From contig ML769386.1 in NCBI GenBank assembly GCA_009733575.1, forward strand, positions 1-64,000: DNA of 64,000 nt, given 5' to 3'. Positions 47,060 to 58,949 of this stretch are shown in pieces. Under the pieces are notes generated by a model. That model saw nothing but the letters and a program-made list of their open reading frames with translations. It was not told the origin of the DNA and did not search any database. How positions within the stretch are numbered: position 1 is the first letter of the stretch; each line of letters begins with the position of its first letter. Origin of the DNA: Gymnopus androsaceus JB14. Taxonomy: Eukaryota; Basidiomycota; Agaricomycetes; Agaricales; Omphalotaceae. Both the position numbers and the translations under genes were made by a program.

Positions 47060-48819
47060 CTAAACGAACACCCCCAAATTCCTCAACCCAAGCTTCGCAG
47101 CCTCATTCCTTGCCACCTTCTTTGTCCCTCCCTTCCCCAGCCCCAAACACTCTCCATCCACAATAACTTCGGCACTCCAAATTGGTGTCGTTTTCATCCC
47201 TTTCATCCCTTTCATCATACTCGGACTGATCAACTGCAAGCTCCCTTGAGCTGCCGGATCTACCTCGGGGTTGCCTTCATTGTAGATCCACTCCACAGCG
47301 CGATTGGATTTTTGGGTGTGTTGGTTGAAGAGGGCGAGGTGGCCTATGGTGGTCATGGTCATGTCGATGTTGACATAGCCGAAAGGCGAGGGCGAGAGTG
47401 GTTGAGTTTGACTGGGAGTATTTTTAGATGTGGGTGGGGATGGGTACAAGGATGGGGATGATTCGGTGCTGCTGTCAGTAGGTGAGCCAGGAGATGGCGG
47501 ACCTGGAGATGGCGGACTTGGAGATGATTCGAGGGGTAATCCGTGTTGTGCTCGGACGAGACGATAGGCGGCTGCAGCGTATGGACGCAAGAGTTCATTT
47601 AGCCATTGTTGAACAACTTCGAGACCTTGGTCCTGGAAAAGACCTCCAACGTATGACTAATACCATTAGTTGGTTAAGTGAAGCCATGCAGGGAGTTCGC
47701 ATGAGCTCACCTCAACAACATCCGCTAGAAACGAAGATGGATGATAAGAGGAAAAATTATCAGTGAAACAGCGAGATGTACATACCTTGAACATTAGCCG
47801 ACGCCTTCAACGTCACCGCCTGAGCAGGATGAAGCCTGAGGCTATCCGTAAGCCTGTATCGTACTGCACTAAATGACGATATCGCAAGACTTCAGTATAA
47901 ATAAAGAAGAGTTAGCGGAGCAAGTTTGCGTACGCACATATCTGCCAGTGTGGCGTTTCCAACGATCAAGGCTCGAATTTTCTGAGAGGCATTACATGGA
48001 ACGAAATATGATACAAGTGAGTATAGAGACTTACCGTAGACGGTCCAACTCGAAGATTGGGGAACATATCGCCCATCAAGGTAGTGACCACCAATGAAAG
48101 CACCGTATCTCCAAGATGTTCAAATCTTTGCAAAGAAAGAAATCAGTCCTCTAGTAGAGCTCCAGGTTATAATGCCAAAACATTATTACTTCTCGTTATC
48201 TGGAATAGGATCATCAGGGTGATCCTCAAAGATATGGTTGGGTCGCCCAAAATATGAACGATGGGTGAACACCTGGATTCGGATTTGCTCCGATTTGAAT
48301 GCTGGCAAAGGAGGGGGCTCATTCTTTTTCATCAACAGCTCATTCGCCAGCCTTCGCAAATAATGAAACAAGATCAGTATCATGACGAAAGACGAAAGAG
48401 AGGGCACACTCTGCAATTCTTGATTTGGAAGTAGCTGTGGCTTTTCCGTTTCCTGAATGCCCAAATTAATCCAAAAAGTTTCGTCAAAATAGTAGATTTG
48501 GAAACTGCCTACCATGTTGAGACACTGAAGGAGAGCAGGCGGATATTCTGAGATAACTGTTGTCCACAACAGAAGAAGAGGACTGGTGTGATTCTGATTT
48601 ATTGCTATTAGTGGGATTGAAAGAGGGCTCAGTGACTATTCTAATACTGTTACCTATCATGGACAGAGATGATTTTCCATGGTGAGATTGTGATTGTTTG
48701 CTGTCAGTGGCCAGTGCCACCATATACAAGGCTGAGACTCTAGCATCGACAAATTCAATGGAATTATGCATCCTATCTGGAATATGCCCCCCCGACGTGC
48801 CGGGTCTTTTACTAGGCAT
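47060..48819 (-). CDS. RNase III with C-terminal dsRNA-binding domain
   Basis: Double-strand-RNA endonuclease. Start 48819: MPSKRPGTSGGHIPDRMHNS. After N-terminal exons of uncertain splicing come PPPLPAFKSEQIRIQVFTHR, the catalytic signature KFEHLGDTVLSLVVTTLMGD and FPNLRVGPST. Across two introns follows ASANVQADVVESYVGGLFQD. The acidic residues of both motifs (E and D in FEHLGD; D and E in ADVVES) are kept, so it should be active. The C-terminal dsRBD spans ALFNQHTQKSNRAVEWIYNE to GLGKGGTKKVARNEAAKLGL. A Pro/Ser-rich spacer joins the domains. Only one RNase III domain is present, so it is Rnt1-like, not Dicer-like. A pre-rRNA or snoRNA role is the family inference. Confidence 0.88.
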
Positions 48820-49059
48820 GTCAAAGTAAGCATAATTAAGACCTAATCATAAGATAATTCCAGAGATCCCCATTAAACTTCATTAAAAGTCACACACCAC
48901 TATGGGTTTTGGCAATTTTGAGATATTTTCTCATGCGATTGATTAGGTCTTCATCCTTAGGCATCTCATGCTAATGCAGATTATATACATTTATCTCTTG
49001 TGGTTTTCTTCAAGAATTTTGAGACAAGTTAGTAGTTACTCACTTTTTGAATGATAGCA

Positions 49060-49227
49060 CATCAGCAAAACCTGGGTGAACTGTGGATTGCTGTGGATTG
49101 CTGTGGATTGCTGTGGGTTGCTGTACAGCACTGTACAGAAGCCCAATATAATCCACAGAAGCCACAGTGCTGTCCAGTTCTGGACAGAGGGGGACCTTGC
49201 TGTGGGATCACCCAGGTTCTGCTGATG
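49060..49227. mobile_element. 168-bp MITE, copy A
   Basis: Ends CATCAGCAAAACCTGGGTG and CACCCAGGTTCTGCTGATG form 19-bp inverted repeats with one mismatch. Inside are about four tandem 10-bp units (gtggattgct) and a 'ctgtacagcactgtacag' palindrome. A second copy with the same ends is at 58756-58924. The target duplication could be AT, but this is ambiguous because AT is also part of the inverted ends. Confidence 0.88.
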
Positions 49228-49359
49228 CAGCCCAATCATTATCATGTGTGACTGCAATATCTGCTTCACAGTACTGGTATAATCATATTGGAAGTTAGGG
49301 AAAATCCAAACTGCTTCACCCAAAAACCTACATTGTTCAAAATCCATCTGTTTATTATG

Positions 49360-50746
49360 TCAGATGGATGATATACCTACACAAAGTAAACCAGAGTCAG
49401 TAGGTGCAAGAAGTATGAAATAGAACCCAATGACACTTGCTGAGCTTCTTGGAGGAAAATTGAAGTTCAGTCCCTGATTGCCAATACTGTATGCATGTGT
49501 GTTGATATTTGAGAGTCTTCTAGGAGCAGTGTAAGTCTGCTGCAATCCAAAAGGTCGGGTGCCATTTGAGAAATCAGCTGCTCCTGTTGGCAGCAGTCTG
49601 TCGGCATCCAGTCCTTGAATTTTCTGTACCTTTGTTGTTAGTGGGATATATAGAGGACATTCATTTTGAAGAGTAATTTTGAAGCCACGCAAGAAAACAG
49701 ATCCGGACTGGTATCCAAGAACATCATCACCACAATCACGAGAGGCAAAATCAGATCGAAACCAGTATTTTGGTGGCCCTTCTACCTTGGTAGGTGCCTT
49801 AGGTAGATACTCCAGGTGAACATCTCTTTGAGCATCTTTAAAGGATGCTACCCCCCATGCACAAGCTTTATCATAGCCAGTGATAAAATAAAGTGCCCCA
49901 TTGTATACTCCACGTTTCAGTGGTCCATTGACATAGCTGTACCAAGAATATCCATATGTTGCAGCATGCTCAGCAAAGTTCATGTATTGCAGGTGATCAG
50001 TTCTCTTTGCTCCTTCTGGCAGTATGAGTAAAGCTCCCTTGGTAGCTGATGAGTAGAATGATAGTCCAGCACCAACCTCCTCTGGCACCCCACTAGTGGA
50101 GATTCATTATGTGAACAGATAACTATACAGTGCAAGTAGATGTTACTTACGGGATTGATGGCTGTCCATGAGGATATGGGGTAATGTTTTGATAAAAATG
50201 AGAGGATTCACTGGCTACAGCAGTGCCTGGTTGGAATTCATTCAGATTGTCATTAACTCGCTTTTGATCAATCTCTAGGTGCTTGAAGTCTGGAGGGACT
50301 CCTGCAGCATTTAATGGATGATCTGCTGGGTGACATGCATTGAAAAGAAATTCAAAGCCCCCAAACTCATCCAGAATCCCAACATCACCAATATGGACTC
50401 CGTCTTGTTTGTATTGTTCTGGTAGATGTGAGCTGTTCTGTTTTGGTTTCCACAGAGGATATCCTCGCCCTTGAGGAAGTAACAGCCCTGCATATACCTC
50501 ACTTGGTTTCAAGTGCTGAATATGCTGAATACACTCTGTCGAGTCCATAGCTATATCAGGTACTCCAGCCTGTGGTGAAACAGATGCTGCCTGAATCTGA
50601 GGTTGATTGCTGTAAGAAATAAAGACACCGCCATTCACATTGGCACCAGAAATGTGATTGAATAAGCTATGAGAAGTAGTTTACTTGTGCAAAGGAAATT
50701 GAAAGAATCTAGAGACATACTGAAGGGCTGCTGTGTTTTCAGTCAT
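49360..50746 (-). CDS. Uncharacterised mushroom-type two-block protein
   Basis: I cannot assign a function. Start 50746: MTENTAAL(H), spliced to LFNHISGANVNGGVFISYSN. The first block contains GLLLPQGRGYPLWKPKQNSS, HIGDVGILDEFGGFEFLFNA and HPADHPLNAAGVPPDF. After an intron the second block has GAGLSFYSSATKGALLILPE, YSWYSYVNGPLKRGVYNGAL, FITGYDKACAWGVASFKDA and GFKITLQNECPLYIPLTTKV. Residues such as W, G and Y are strongly patterned, which suggests a folded enzyme or binding domain. There is no signal peptide or membrane helix. The frame is intact. I recall this pattern from many agaric genomes as 'hypothetical', but cannot confirm that here. It ends at 49360, with a MITE just downstream. Confidence 0.75.
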
Positions 50747-51005
50747 TATGGAAGAGACGATAAAGGCCGCGTGTCTTGTTTGTTTATAAGTACTCTAATT
50801 TAAATTTTATCAGGGTCATTTGGCCCTTTCACGTGACCTCAATAAGTTGAGTGTGTGAGCACGCTGCAAATGAATGAATGTATGAACGTTGCGAATAAAA
50901 CATGAGTGAAAAAATGCCGGTGGTCAAAGCTGTGAATCGCGCGCGTAGCACGTGGAATATATGCCCATCAAAAAATTTCAAGTTTCATTTCGTTATCGAT
51001 CACCC

Positions 51006-52526
51006 ATGTCCACATCCTCACTTTCTGGAAAAGGTCTCCTGCTAAAAGCAGACCCAATTGCATCAGCCTTCCGCGACGAAGTTCAAAACACACTTACTGC
51101 CTGTCCGCGTGCACCGAAATTAGTCGGAATTCTATCCACTTCGTCTGGGCCAAGTAGGACGTATGCCGAGTTCACCAAGAAACAATGCGAAAGTTTTGGT
51201 TTTCAATTTGTGCTCAAAGAGACTGGAGCGGCTATCTCAAACGAAGGAGAAGGACTGGGTGAAGGTGAAGGTGTGGAAGAAGCTATAATGGAGGCTAATG
51301 AAGATGATTCTGTGGATGGAATTATGGTTGGTCTGGTTTTTCTCGAACATCATTATTGATACCAAGCATGAATTTGCTAGGTTTATTTCCCAATTTTCGG
51401 TCCCCAGCAGGTATGAAGGGCAATATATTCGGACTCTGAATATCCAAACCAACCTCGGAAACAGGATCACTATCTGCAGCAGATCGTTTCGCCGTACAAA
51501 GACGTCGAAGGTCTGCATGTCAAATTCCATTACAACCTCTACCACAAGTAAGTTCCTCTCTACCTGGACTTTCTTCGTCTAGTAATCCTGTCCCAATTTA
51601 TAGTATCCGATTCATCTCTCCCTCATCCCTTTCCTCCCCAACATCTGGCTCCGCTGGCCTCACCGGAGCAGAAGCCGAAAATGACGTTCCCCCACCAGGA
51701 ATGGTCAAATCTATCCTTCCGTGTACACCTCTTGCTATCGTCAAGTGCATTGAATATGCTGGAGTGTATAATAAAATCCTTCCCTACGGTGACCGTGCCT
51801 ACGGGAAGACTGTTGTTGTCGTGAATCGGTAGGCGGACCAAAGCAGAGCAAATTTTAATCTCAAATATCTTACGCACTAGATCCGAAGTCGTTGGCCGTC
51901 CTCTGGCTGCACTCCTCGCTAACGACGGCGCTAGAGTGTTTTCCGTCGATATTGACTCCATCCAGGTATGCACCCGGTCATGTCAAAAAGACAGACGTAC
52001 TGATCTCCGCGATCGAAATTGCGCACTGACAGGAATACACCAAACGCCCCTCCGAATCTGACTCTTCTTCTTCACGTAAATACCACCCCCGCCACATCGT
52101 GCGCCCTCCGCCCGCAACGTTGAACACATTAGAAGCATGCCTAGCAGTAGCAGACGTTGTCGTCTCTGCTGTTCCCAACGCCAATTACAAGATCCCAACT
52201 GCATGGCTGAAAGATGGGTGCGTTTGCGTCAATGTTGCGGCGGAGAAGAATTTCGAGAAGGATGTTAGGGATAAGGTAGGGTAGTTATTTTATTTCTTTG
52301 GACAGGAACTGATAGTGGCACTTTTACAGGCGTCATTATACATCCCAGCTGTAGGAAAAGTGACCATTCTTATGCTTCTTCGAAATCTGTGCGTGTTTAT
52401 CTACGACCTCCATTTCAAGTACTGACGCGTACGATTAGGCTTCGACTGCAGCAATACAAGAGCCAGACAGCTACTCCACTGTCGGATCCGGAGGAGGAGT
52501 CCGTTCAGCCACTCCCTCCGCAGTAG
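51006..52526 (+). CDS. MTD1: Methylenetetrahydrofolate dehydrogenase (NAD+)
   Basis: Cytosolic folate enzyme oxidising 5,10-methylene-THF. Start 51006: MSTSSLSGKGLLLKADPIAS. Substrate-side motifs: PKLVGILSTSSGPSRTYAEF(TKKQCESFGF), QQIVSPYKDVEGLHVKFHYN and ILPCTPLAIVKCIEY. The NAD site has VVVNRSEVVGRPLAALLAND followed by ARVFSVDIDSIQ. The end has NYKIPTAWLKDGCVCVNVAA, YIPAVGKVTILMLLRNL and a final acidic tail. Seven short introns; the frame is intact. The length, about 350 residues, fits fungal MTD1, which is monofunctional. Confidence 0.93.
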
Positions 52527-53059
52527 ACTTGGCGTTTCTCTGTCATCATAAGGCAAATCAGTGTTGTCGGGGCTCCCGTAGGGGTGATAGTGTTGACGCT
52601 GTATAGCAATGGCAGCGGTAAAATCTTGAGAGGATTTAACTGAGGGCTTCGCCACCGATGAAGAGTACATAGACTTGGAAAAAGGTAGAATTAGAGAAGT
52701 GAAATTCAAGATATATTACTGAAACTGGCTTGAGACGAATCACAACGCCCACTTCAATTCATAAAGCTACTAGTGCGGCCTGGTCTCTTCTCCGTGGCGT
52801 TGCGTTGGCGTGCATAGGTTCAAGTACATCGTTTACAGGGACGATATGACAGATAAAAGGCTCGAATTGGCCTCGAATTGGCCTCTAGTTGAGCATTAGA
52901 AATGTAGGCCATGCTATATTTTTCGAATAGTAAGGTATTGGATGACGATGCTTAAAATGAAATTTGGTGCTATTATCCAGCTAGAGGAGATTAATACTTG
53001 GAGGATTTGAGAAAGCTCCCACGATCGGGCAGATCCAACCGCTCAATTGCCTGAGCAGA
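52527..53059. other. Intergenic between convergent MTD1 and ORM genes
   Basis: Convergent 3' flanks. A 'ggcctcgaattggcctc' doublet lies at about 52868-52888. No gene seen. Confidence 0.4.
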
Positions 53060-53904
53060 TCACCGAAAATGAGCTTCGGTGATGATTACGGGAGGAGTAC
53101 CTCCATTTACAGGTGTCGTTGACCTAGAAGGAGGGAAGCTGAGGGTGACGGGGGTAGCTGCGCCTGAAACATCGTTAGCCATAAAGCGAACGCGCTGCCG
53201 ATGGAGCTGCGGAGCAAGAGCAAGGAATGTGAGACGAGCAGAATGTGTTAGGGGACGGTTCACGTACTTGCGGGAATTTCGGCAAGAGTGCAAGCACTAG
53301 CGCTGATAGATTCACAGCAAATAGCCATGGGTTGTAATTCGTATAATGTGTAGACGCGAGGAAACTGGGAACAGGCTAAAATGAGGAAGAATCAAGGGCT
53401 GAAATGAAATACGACTCACAGAACACATGGAACAGAAAACAACCATTTCTTTGCCGGAGTATACTGCGCGCCATCGTCAATCTGCTCCCAAAGTGTCAGG
53501 TCATCGTATGCGCCGCCGTGCATGTCACTCTGGAATGGGATACCAGTCACCCAATGGAACATGAGAGAGGATAGCTGCAGGTCCTTGAGTAAGAGAAGAT
53601 AATAGAAGGAAAAATCGTACCGCCAAATACAGCAAGTTTACCAGGGTCCAGCTAGCTTGCGGTTGCATTCCCGGTATTGTGTCTATGATAATCTTTCCGA
53701 GGCCGATGAGAACGACGTGAATTAACCATGCGCCTGTAGATGCGTCAATTAAGGCATTAAAGAAAGAGCTAGCAACGGACCTTTTGCATTGACCCAATTA
53801 GCGTTGTTATTGACATACGTGTTCTGGTCCAGAACATCCTCTACTGAGCTGCTGCCAACCTGGTCGATGTGGACTATACTTCCACTGCGTCCTCTTCCTT
53901 TCAT
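53060..53904 (-). CDS. ORM1: ORM/ORMDL protein, serine palmitoyltransferase regulator
   Basis: ER membrane protein that restrains serine palmitoyltransferase, the first step of sphingolipid synthesis. Start 53904: MKGRGRSGSIVHIDQVGSSS. After NTYVNNNANWVNAK an intron leads to GAWLIHVVLIGLGKIIIDTI and PGMQPQASWTLVNLLYLA. Then come WVTGIPFQSDMHGGAYDDLT, LWEQIDDGAQYTPAKKWLF and STHYTNYNPWLFAVNLSAL. All are classic ORMDL blocks, with four hydrophobic segments. The C-terminal extension (ANDVSGAATPVTLSFPPSRS) is longer than in animal ORMDLs, as in some fungi. The N-terminal serines could be phospho-regulated as in yeast Orm1/2. The frame is intact. Confidence 0.93.
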
Positions 53905-54061
53905 TGAATTCGAGAGGAGCGTCGAGGTTGCGGTAATATATCAAGCGCAGGAAGCTTGATAGAGCTAGGTCTGTGGGACTGCATGGTGGTCAGAGAGTAA
54001 ATATGATGTGATTCAAAATTACAAACTACGGTTTAACGGTCCGACAGCCGGGCTTTCCTCC

Positions 54062-57000
54062 ATGAATCCATCATCTCGAAGGCCTGCTTCAAGCCTTTCT
54101 CATCAGAGCTCCAGCGTTGCGTCACTTGCCCGCCCAAGCTCTAGCGCTTCAGTAAGACCCACTTCTCGAGCTTCCTATCGCCCCAAATCTCGACAACAAA
54201 AGCTCACTACCGCCAAACTTTTACCTCTTTGCGAAGATGTTGTACGAAGGGTGCTGGGTGAACCAGTCGAAGAAACCGAAGAACGGTACCATGAACTAGT
54301 AGACTGGTCTGTGAAGCAGCTGGGAATGGAAGGCAGCAATAAAGCAGCTGTAGTTTTGGATATGGAAGGCGTGCATAGGATGGTTCGAGGTCACATGGAA
54401 AAAGCGCGTATTAAATCTCAGGACACGCTCGCGAATGCCCTAGGAAGAAGCTACGAACAGTTGAAAGAACAAGCCGAAGGAGAACACGACTTGGATGATG
54501 AAATCAAAGTAATTCCTTCATCTTCTTGCTTCTCAGACTTGGAGCTGATATTTTGCATAGAAATCTCGTCTCCCTGCTCATATGCAGTTCATTGTAAGCC
54601 CTAATCTACCCCCTTTGATATCCGTAAATCAACGTGTACTCAGCTTTCCCTCTCCTCGCCTCCTCAACCTAGTACATTGGCATACGCGTCGCTGTATTTG
54701 GACGCGCTGGAAAACCCTCCGGCTCCTGCTGAATCTGACCAGCTAACATGGAAGAAGATTCTCGACGAGGATCCTTATGAAGGAGATCACTGGGTTGGCG
54801 TACCTGGCGGAATATCTATGCATAAACGCAGAGCGTCAGTGTACAGTGAAGACAATGAGGATCTTCTAGACGACTTAGACATATCACCTTCACTATCGCC
54901 TCTAGACTCTGATGATCTCGCACTAGACGACACCGACTCTGAACATGATACATTCAATCTTCAGGATAAACCTTCGGTGCCCGTCTCGTCCACAGTGCCC
55001 ATGGCAGACACTGGACATCGACCGTTGTATACCACCTACGCATACCGAAAAGAACTGGAGGATTTGAAGGCCAAGCAGTATTGGCATCTGGATTGGAAGA
55101 TGGACCCTGAAGTCACGCTCCAACGGAGAGGAACATTCGATATTGGTGATGCATCGACTTTGGGTTGGTTCTATGTCAATTCTACGATGTTCTTAACTCA
55201 CGAAATTTTAGGGCCTACACTGCAACGTGTGCTACCGACGACATTATCCACAGAGCAGTTGCCGCTTGAGTTGGTTCTGTCAGCCGAGGTAGGTGTCTCC
55301 GAGTTATTGTTCATCGCGGTGGAAGCTTATCGGTACTACAGCGATATATCCAGGAACAAGATGCGGTACGCGACGTTCTCATAGCGCTCCAGGGAAGAGA
55401 AAACATTTTATATGATTATCACTTCAAGGTATGCTTTCTATACTTGCGATCCACATCTCCGGCTAATGCTTCGTTTAGACCACGAAAAGTACTCCCAAAG
55501 TACTCCATTTCTCTCTAGCATCCCAACAGTCCCTTCTCGACACAATCGGCTCTTCTTGTAGAAGCGTTCAACGTCTCCGCCAATTCACCTCCGCCATCAT
55601 GCATCCAGTCCTCCGTCGCCCGCTCAAGAGGTCAGTTCACCGCTTTAGACCGCATGCGCGCTGCACATAATGGGAAAATGACCCGTACGCTCGAAGCATT
55701 CGCGGACGCTATCGATGCAGAAATCCGAGCCCTAGAAATATGGTGCTCTGATCGAGAAGAAGCCTGGGTTCGAGCTCTGGGCGGGTATACTTCTCCTCAC
55801 CCAGACGACTCACCTGACTCCAAACCCGTTGTGAGCCTTCTCGGTACAGAGAAAGCATTCCGAGATCGATTCGAGGACAGCTTTCAAGTTATACTAGAGG
55901 TTGTCAATCAAGTCATTGGAGCGCCTGAATCAGAAGAATGGGTTTTACCAACGCGGTCCCCTTCTTCGACTACGGCATTGCTTCTTGACACGCTATTCTA
56001 CACGGTCCAGCAGCGATTGGAAAGAGGCGACAAAATCACTGCAGAGTCGCTGATGAGAATTTTCGTGCGTAGCGCCGAACCTGTCTGGAGCATGGTCGGG
56101 AAATGGATCAGCGCTGGCTTCGAGATACAAAATCAGTCTCCTGCCGGTACCGGAGGCGGGTTGGAAGAAGAGTTCTTCATCGAGTCGAATGGTCTTGGGA
56201 TTGAGATTGGTGTTCTGGGTCTTTTGGATCCGGATTTCTGGCGGGATGGGTATAGTCTCAGGGAGAGCATAGGACCAGGATCAGAATCAGAAGATGACGA
56301 CTCGGTGCAGATGCAAAAGTGCATACCCAGCTTTCTAAAACACGTAGCGGTAATCGTGTTAGAGTCGGGTAAAGCTACTGGGTTACTGAAAGTACTGGGG
56401 ATGGACGTGCTGGACCTCGATAATGAAGACGCGCAAGTCCTTCGTGAACGAGAATGGGTGTCTTTCCAGACATTGGTGGCTGACTCTTCTTCACTGGAAG
56501 TTGAGAGCAAAGCTGATGGTCCCAGTCTTTTTTCTGTCTCTGTTGATCAGCTATCGCGGCTCATCTACGACAAGCTCACGCCTTATGAGCAAGCTAACGG
56601 CGCACTGCTCGCAAAGGTAATTATCGAGGAGTGTGACTTTTTGACCCACCTAAGGGCGATTGAAAGTCTCTATTTAATGCGGAGAGGTGATATAATCAGT
56701 GATTTTACAGATGTTCTGTTTGCAAAGGTACGCCGCATATTATTTTCCTGCGAACAAATAGACTGACGGATTCTTTCTAGATGGACTCGAAGCAAAACTG
56801 GACGGATTTTCATTTCCTCAATACTGCGTTCAGCGACATCGTTGCGGCCAGTAACAGCGTGAGTAGCGTGGACGAGGTTATCGAGATTCCCCTCATTCGC
56901 TTATCCTACCGAGGAGCGAGCTTCAAAGACAAAACCATCTCACGAACAATCAAATCTCTGGATGGATTATCTCTCGAATACGCGGTGCCTTTTCCGCTCA

Positions 57001-57985
57001 CATACATCTTCACTCCTGCAAATCTGCAAATTTACGGCGAGATCTTTGTATTTCTGTTGCAGATTCGCAGAGCGAAAAGCTTGTTGGAAAAGATTTTGGT
57101 GCGAGGCGCCTCTGGAAATAACCCTGGGTTGAAGGCGTTCTATGCGATGAGGAGTCGTTTGAGCTGGTTTATCAAGTGAGTGGTTTAATTGGAAATATGT
57201 CTAATTCATTTCCTGACCTTTTGCAGTCTCTTCCTCAACTTTATTACTACCTATGTGAGCTTGTCGTTCATCTACCTCTTTAATCGCTCTGACGTTAATC
57301 CAGGTTATTCAAACACAAGCGTTGGCGTTTCACAAAACTCTCACTGAGGACCGACAATCTTTCGATCAAATGATTAAGACTCATGAGGATCAGTAGGTTA
57401 CGGTGCATTATACACAAATCCATGACTAACGCTTGCTTCCCAGTCTGAAGAAAGTGCAAAGCCGTTGTCTCCTTCAACCCAAGGTAGGCTCATACGAAGT
57501 CCTCTCTTTTAACGATGGTTAATGCAAGTCCCTAGACAATCGCCCTATATCGAGCTGTATTATCAATACTCGACATGACCACCAATTTTAGCGACCTATT
57601 TAGTGCGTTTGCTGGCGACGTTACAATGCACGATATCTCTAGTCACTCTGTCGTGCTCAAACATCACCGCAGCCGTAGACAACGACGTCGACGCAAAAAC
57701 GTCATAGGTTTCTCTTTTTCGATGAATCAATCTGCCGAGTCTTCATCGGATAGTGACATGGATCACGACGAAGACGAGGCGGATTACTCGTACTCTGTTT
57801 CGATGAACACGTCGACGTTTGCGGAAAGCGATGATTTATTCACTAGGATCAACAAAATGTCTACGGATCTCGATGGACTGGTCCGTTTTGTGAGGCGAGG
57901 GATTGAAACTTTGGCGGGAGGTACGGGGGATGCTTCGGCGACGTTTGGAATTTTGGCTTTTTCACTGGAGGACTGGGACCTATAA
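54062..57985 (+). CDS. Gamma-tubulin complex component (GCP5-like, one +1 shift)
   Basis: Spc97/Spc98-family subunit of the gamma-tubulin ring complex. Start 54062: MNPSSRRPASSLSHQSSSVA, a Ser-rich N-terminus. GRIP1-type parts include RLPAHMQFI, STLAYASLYLDALENPPAPA, DPEVTLQRRGTFDIGDAST and NSTMFLTHEILGP. The GRIP2 part includes GLSLEYAVPFPLTYIFTPAN, LQIYGEIFVFLLQIRRAKSL and, near the end, TIALYRAVLSILDMTTNFSD. Long inserts and an acidic/basic linker before the C-terminus favour GCP5 or GCP6 over GCP2/3. About ten introns are needed. One extra base near 55628-55632 shifts the frame between MHPVLRRPLKR and FTALDRMRAAH; surrounding residues are normal. About 1,100 residues. TAA-side end LAFSLEDWDL. 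Confidence 0.88.
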
Positions 57986-58009
57986 GTAATATTCGACTTT
58001 CATGTACTA

Positions 58010-58560
58010 AGTATTCATCTAACTTTAAATATACAATAAGTGTGCCCAACATCTGACCGTGTTGTCCGGTCCAAGGTGTTTGATCTGTCGACATCGAGTC
58101 ATTCGTGCTGTCGTGAGTAAAGTAATAGACATCCAAGCCAGCCAATCCAGATATACCGGTATTTCGCTCGTCGTAATGAAAACCCTGCAGAACCACCTTT
58201 TGTAACCGAACTAAGCCAGCACTACTACTTCTTTCATCATCCGGCCACCATCGAGAGAGGACCATAGACGTCAAGTCAGACAGATAAGCTGACTTTCCGC
58301 AATGCACTAGATAGTGAGCTTCGGAAGAACTTGATTGTCTTCACCATAGGTCATTACTCGGAGGAGAGGATTGATATCAAATTGAAGCCTATACAGCCGC
58401 AATGTTTGGACTTCAGGGAACACTGTGCCTATTGTCACTGTCAAATTCTTTGTCACAGTCTTTTCATCACCCACTGAAGCCGTCCAAAGTTAAAGACGAC
58501 AGTGAAGTAGCAGAACGGCGCTGAAAATTAACATATGTTTGCTTCTTCAATTCTTCAACA
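58010..58560 (-). pseudogene. F-box/LRR gene remnant
   Basis: The minus strand reads VFPEVQTLRLYRLQFDINPL, then stops, then SDLTSMVLSRWWPDDERSSS and LVRLQKVVLQGFHYDER. These are the C-terminal LRR portions of mushroom F-box proteins. No F-box or start is present upstream, and at least two stops interrupt the frame. Confidence 0.65.
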
Positions 58561-58755
58561 AAAGATTGAAAAAAGGACGATCATTTCTGAAACCGGAAAC
58601 AATGAGATTTGAATGTACTTATATCCTGTTAGCACCACGTGGTACTGTTTTTGATGGTACTATTTTCAAAGCAGGGAAAATAGCAATGAATTAGAAGCAG
58701 AATTAAAAAGCAGAAGAAAGGGTGGAACAATCCCCGACTCTCAAACGAAGTGCAG

Positions 58756-58924
58756 CATCAGCAAAACCTGGGTGAACTATGGATTGCTATGGATTGCTAT
58801 GAGTTGCTATGAGTTGCTTTACAGCACTGTACAGAAGCTCCAATACAATCCATAGCAGTTATAGAACTGTCCAGTTCTGGACAGATGGGGACCTTGCTAT
58901 GGGACCACCCAGGTTTTGCTGATG
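58756..58924. mobile_element. 169-bp MITE, copy B
   Basis: The same family as 49060-49227. Here the 19-bp ends CATCAGCAAAACCTGGGTG and CACCCAGGTTTTGCTGATG are perfect inverse complements. Internal units read 'tatggattgc' in place of 'tgtggattgc', and the central 'cagcactgtacag' is kept. The two copies differ mainly by G-to-A type changes in the tandem units. Confidence 0.9.
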
Positions 58925-58949
58925 AGAGAAAGGGCCTTGTCTGCTGCCC

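Noticed and set aside
47060..48819. Dicer-type gene
   Set aside because: Only one RNase III domain and one dsRBD; no helicase or PAZ and no second catalytic domain.
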